A stretch of DNA of 16,878 nucleotides from Anaerolineales bacterium UBA6131 (GTDB lineage Bacteria; Chloroflexota; Anaerolineae; UBA2200), in NCBI GenBank assembly GCA_002435875.1, contig DIVN01000059.1, positions 1-16,878 on the forward strand, in the 5' to 3' direction. Within the stretch, counting starts at the first letter, position 1, and each line of letters starts with the position of its first letter. Positions 14,552-16,878 of the stretch are shown here, piece after piece. A model generated the notes under the pieces. The model was not told where the DNA came from. It ran no database searches and saw nothing but the letters and a program-made list of their open reading frames with translations. The translations under genes were made by a program, and so were the position numbers.

Positions 14552-14881
14552 CTACTGAAGCAGCTTGTCCAGCTTTTCCGCAATTGCCTTCTTCGGCCGT
14601 ACACCAACCAGGCGCTCCACCTCTTTGCCGCCCTTGAACATGATAAGCGTGGGAATACCCATGATGTTCAACTTGCCCGGCGTGATCCCGTTCTCATCTG
14701 TGTTCATCTTGGCGACGACCGCACGCCCGTCATACTCTGTCGCCAACTCCTCAACGGTGGGGGCGAGCATGCGACAAGGGCCACACCAGGGTGCCCAGAA
14801 GTCCACAAGCACGGGCACTTGGGCCTCGAGCACATCTGTCTGGAATGACTGGTCAGTAACGTGCAACGGCTCTTTGTTCAT
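14552..14881 (-). CDS. trxA: Thioredoxin
   Basis: A cytoplasmic thiol-disulfide reductase of 109 residues, normal for the family. The active site WCGPC has C33 and C36, the buried acid is D27 in VDFWA, and the cis-proline loop is GIPT (P77). The glycine-rich end strand (LVGVRPKKAI) is also standard. ATG at 14881 is chosen because AGGAG lies about 8 bases upstream and because the start aligns with thioredoxins; the frame is open for 33 more codons that overlap the ferredoxin-like gene. The 22-base gap to the iron-sulfur gene and the shared promoter at 15164-15192 put it under the same control. Thioredoxin can reduce persulfides and disulfides, which fits the CstR-like regulator. No thioredoxin reductase gene is in the window. 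Confidence 0.96.
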   Translation of the reverse strand: MNKEPLHVTDQSFQTDVLEAQVPVLVDFWAPWCGPCRMLAPTVEELATEYDGRAVVAKMNTDENGITPGKLNIMGIPTLIMFKGGKEVERLVGVRPKKAIAEKLDKLLQ

Positions 14882-14903
14882 CTTTACTCTCCTGTTGTCT
14901 ATT

Positions 14904-15101
14904 CTACGCTTTGGGAAATGCAATTGCCTGGTACACACACTCAGCAATGCACAATCCACAGCCATGGCAGAGATCAACATCTATGAAGGGTGGCTCACCT
15001 GCGTCCAACTGCACGAGGGCCTTTATGCGACATACCTTTTTGGCGGGGCAGTCGTAACAGGCCGCGCACACCTTGGGCTCAACGCGCGGAATGGAACGCA
15101 A
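14904..15101 (-). CDS. Small protein with two four-Cys motifs, ferredoxin-like
   Basis: A 65-residue protein with eight Cys in two groups. The first is C12-x2-C15-x2-C18-x5-C24 and the second C45-x2-C48-x2-C51-x3-C55. The second is a classical 4Fe-4S motif except that Val replaces the usual Pro after the last Cys. The first has a longer final spacing and no final Pro, so it may hold an altered cluster or another metal. It probably transfers electrons, perhaps to a thiol partner. It is the first gene of the operon, 22 bases before trxA. The start is uncertain: TTG at 15101 is the only usable start after an in-frame TGA and has GAGGA 12 bases upstream. A GTG at codon 11 would remove only the leader residues before C12. 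Confidence 0.78.
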   Translation of the reverse strand: MRSIPRVEPKVCAACYDCPAKKVCRIKALVQLDAGEPPFIDVDLCHGCGLCIAECVYQAIAFPKA

Positions 15102-15137
15102 CCTTGTCTTTCATCCTCGCATCAGAGAGTCAATGGA

Positions 15138-15158
15138 CTATAGGATACCCCCCTATAG
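15138..15158. promoter_or_regulatory. Candidate CsoR-superfamily operator over the transcription start
   Basis: CTATAGG (15138-15144) and CCTATAG (15152-15158) are perfect inverted arms. A run of six C (15148-15153) spans the spacer and right arm and is flanked by AT-rich ATA and TATAG. A G/C tract flanked by AT-rich inverted repeats is the established general form of operators for this regulator family. The site covers the predicted start of transcription (near 15157) and the first transcribed bases, so binding would block initiation. The regulator gene is the last gene of this operon. Confidence 0.72.
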
Positions 15159-15163
15159 CATAT

Positions 15164-15192
15164 AGTATAACACATCCCCTCAGAACTGTCAA
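15164..15192 (-). promoter_or_regulatory. Near-perfect promoter of the ferredoxin-thioredoxin-zinc ribbon-regulator operon
   Basis: On the minus strand a perfect TTGACA (15192-15187) and TATACT (15169-15164) are separated by exactly 17 bases. Transcription would start near 15157, giving a leader of about 56 bases. Such a strong promoter under a candidate repressor site is typical of an inducible response operon. Confidence 0.82.
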
Positions 15193-15311
15193 ATTCGGCA
15201 GAGACCCTTCTACACGTTGGTATCTGAAGCTTCGGTTGGCCGACGAGCGTACAGGAGCCGACGCATCCGTCTCGCACCACCGGCCTCGCGCACGCACAGG
15301 CCCCATCTGGC

Positions 15312-16878
15312 TCACTGCCCACAGAGATAGTCCAGACTGCCCGAGTGCCACAACTGGAAGCGCACGGTCCCCTTCGTCGTGCGTACATCGCACGGAACCT
15401 TGCCGATCTCATGCAAGGCTTCTTCAAGCTGGCGTTTCCAATCCGCGTCGAGCCAGGGTTTGATGACCACCAACGTTTTCGAGTCGGCAAGCCTGCTCTT
15501 GTCAGACTCGCTGAGGACGGGCTCCGACAGCCTGAGCTCGATCAGTTGCAGCGGTGAAGTGGGCAGCTCATAGACGCGCTGAAGGTTGTGACGCATGCCT
15601 TCGATGCCCCAACCCGCATCGGTGATGAAGGTGTAGCTGTTCTGCCATTCGCCAGCAGCCTGCTGAGCCTTGACCAGAACCCGCAAGAACAGCGTCTCAA
15701 GATTCTGATAGCGCTCCATGCGCCATCTGCCAAGCGGATACGCCTGGTACAGATTTAGCACAACGATTCCGCACACCAGCGCCGCGCTGAAAGCAAGCTT
15801 CTGACCTGCCCCGAAAACCCGATCGTGCACCCTGGACTCCAGCCATTGAATACCAAGAGCAGCAAACAAGGCAAAGAAAGGCAGCAAGAGAAACATGCGG
15901 GTCGTGTGTGGCCACGGGCTCTCGTGAGAGGCCCCTACGCTTACCAGAAGCCACACATAACTGATCAGCAAGTAGGCCTTGGGTCGAGATGCCTTCTGCA
16001 CAAGCACAATGGCCAAACCCAGCACAAGAAACGTCGCAGACAGGGGATCCAGGTAAGACACGGCGACAAAGTGACTCTCCTCGACTGCGTAGAGGAACGA
16101 TGCCCCTGCATAAACAAGGTTGGTGGCAAGATGTTTGAGCACCTCAGTCAGGGTATTGAGGTTTGGGCCAGCGTGCAGGAGAGTGCCGGCTGTCATTGCT
16201 CGCCAGTAGTCCGGTTGCACCAAGAGTGGTGCAACAAGCGCGACAAGGACGAGGCCCGCGGAGCCATAGTGCGCCACAACCTGTCTCAGGCGCTTAGGAC
16301 GAAACATGACGAGCATGAGGATGGCAAGCGGAAGTGCATACAGCGCTGCAGGATAAACGTAGAGGCAAAAAGAGACGGCCAAGGCCAGGCACACTGAGCT
16401 CAGCCGTCGTCGGTCACTCATGTTCCACACCGACGCTGCAAGCACCATTGACATTCCCAAGAGCGCCTGCAGGTTGTTGTAGCCAATCCTGGCAAAGCCC
16501 ATCAGGTACTGCGAGCAGGCCAACAGCACACACGCCCACAATGCAACGCGGCGCGAGACGAAGGCCCGGAAGAAGACAAAGAAAAACGGCAGAGAAATGG
16601 CACTTAGGTACACGCCATGAAACCGCCATCCGAAATTGCCCGTACCCAGGAGCTTTATAAACGACGCCTGGATCAAAGACGACAGGTAGGGATGGCTCCC
16701 GTATACCTGCGTGCCGTAGAAGAGTCTGGAGCCGATTTCCGTCCACCCGTGGTGCTCGGCGATTTGCCGCGCATAGTCATAGAAAGCATACTCATCGCCC
16801 ACGATCGCAAACCACCAGGCATCCAGGTAGAGGCTTTGCAGGAGTATGGCCGCAGATACAATCCAGAACAAGGGATGA
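15312..16878 (-). CDS. GT-C-type membrane glycosyltransferase (PMT/ArnT-like), 5' end cut by the window
   Basis: A multi-pass membrane protein predicted to transfer a sugar from a lipid-phosphate donor to a protein or lipid outside the membrane. At least 519 residues are visible. The first hydrophobic segment is followed by a loop with acidic GDEY (about residues 25-28), the position of the catalytic acidic pair in GT-C enzymes. About ten more hydrophobic segments follow to about residue 376, including HTTRMFLLLPFFALFAALG, a conserved feature of the family. A soluble C-terminal domain of about 140 residues ends the protein. The frame is open to the right edge, so the start is outside; TTG at 16871 is not a convincing start. 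Its substrate may include the Thr/Pro-rich stalks encoded nearby, but this is only inferred from proximity. About 120 bases separate its stop from the next operon's promoter. Confidence 0.85.
   Translation of the reverse strand, partial: HPLFWIVSAAILLQSLYLDAWWFAIVGDEYAFYDYARQIAEHHGWTEIGSRLFYGTQVYGSHPYLSSLIQASFIKLLGTGNFGWRFHGVYLSAISLPFFFVFFRAFVSRRVALWACVLLACSQYLMGFARIGYNNLQALLGMSMVLAASVWNMSDRRRLSSVCLALAVSFCLYVYPAALYALPLAILMLVMFRPKRLRQVVAHYGSAGLVLVALVAPLLVQPDYWRAMTAGTLLHAGPNLNTLTEVLKHLATNLVYAGASFLYAVEESHFVAVSYLDPLSATFLVLGLAIVLVQKASRPKAYLLISYVWLLVSVGASHESPWPHTTRMFLLLPFFALFAALGIQWLESRVHDRVFGAGQKLAFSAALVCGIVVLNLYQAYPLGRWRMERYQNLETLFLRVLVKAQQAAGEWQNSYTFITDAGWGIEGMRHNLQRVYELPTSPLQLIELRLSEPVLSESDKSRLADSKTLVVIKPWLDADWKRQLEEALHEIGKVPCDVRTTKGTVRFQLWHSGSLDYLCGQ

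Noticed and set aside
15085..15114. ATG frame of 11 codons (MKDKVAFHSAR) overlapping the start of the 8-Cys protein, a possible leader peptide
   Set aside because: It has no separate ribosome binding site and no Cys, His or rare-codon run that would suggest attenuation; too short to support.

Overview
The window looks like chromosome of an uncultivated Chloroflexota bacterium, most likely of the Anaerolineae/Caldilineae type. This is inferred from moderately high GC, from several exported proteins with long Thr/Pro/Ser/Ala linkers (typical of that phylum), from an M42 peptidase cluster, and from sigma70-like promoters. No rRNA, tRNA, CRISPR array, insertion sequence, integrase or phage gene was found. 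No gene-free stretch exceeds 300 bases; the longest gaps are 1173-1428 and 6751-7024.

Region 1 (1-6750) is a cell-surface block. It holds an exported metallophosphoesterase, a two-domain DNRLRE protein, a lamin-tail-domain protein cotranscribed with a large membrane transglutaminase on the minus strand, and a membrane-anchored protein that is almost only a Thr/Pro stalk. The transglutaminase and the stalk protein diverge from a 185-base region with two back-to-back promoters and an inverted repeat between them.

Region 2 (6957-13958) reads rightwards. A near-consensus promoter drives four consecutive, divergent M42-family metallo-aminopeptidase paralogues, each keeping the catalytic Glu and all five metal-ligand positions. 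A MrfA/YprA-type DNA helicase with a C-terminal four-Cys zinc site follows, and the stretch ends in a 15-bp perfect hairpin shared with the convergent operon.

Region 3 (13966-15192) is a compact minus-strand operon: a 65-residue protein with two four-Cys iron-sulfur motifs, thioredoxin, an FmdB-type zinc ribbon, and a CsoR-superfamily regulator. Its promoter is almost perfect (TTGACA, 17 bp, TATACT). An inverted repeat with a C6 tract and AT-rich arms, the general form of CsoR-family operators, covers the expected transcription start. The regulator has the two Cys but not the His of copper-sensing CsoR, a pattern closer to persulfide-sensing CstR. The best candidate for an undescribed system here is therefore an autoregulated thiol/persulfide or electrophile response made of ferredoxin-like protein, thioredoxin and zinc ribbon.

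Region 4 (15312-16878) is a GT-C-type membrane glycosyltransferase that runs off the right edge.
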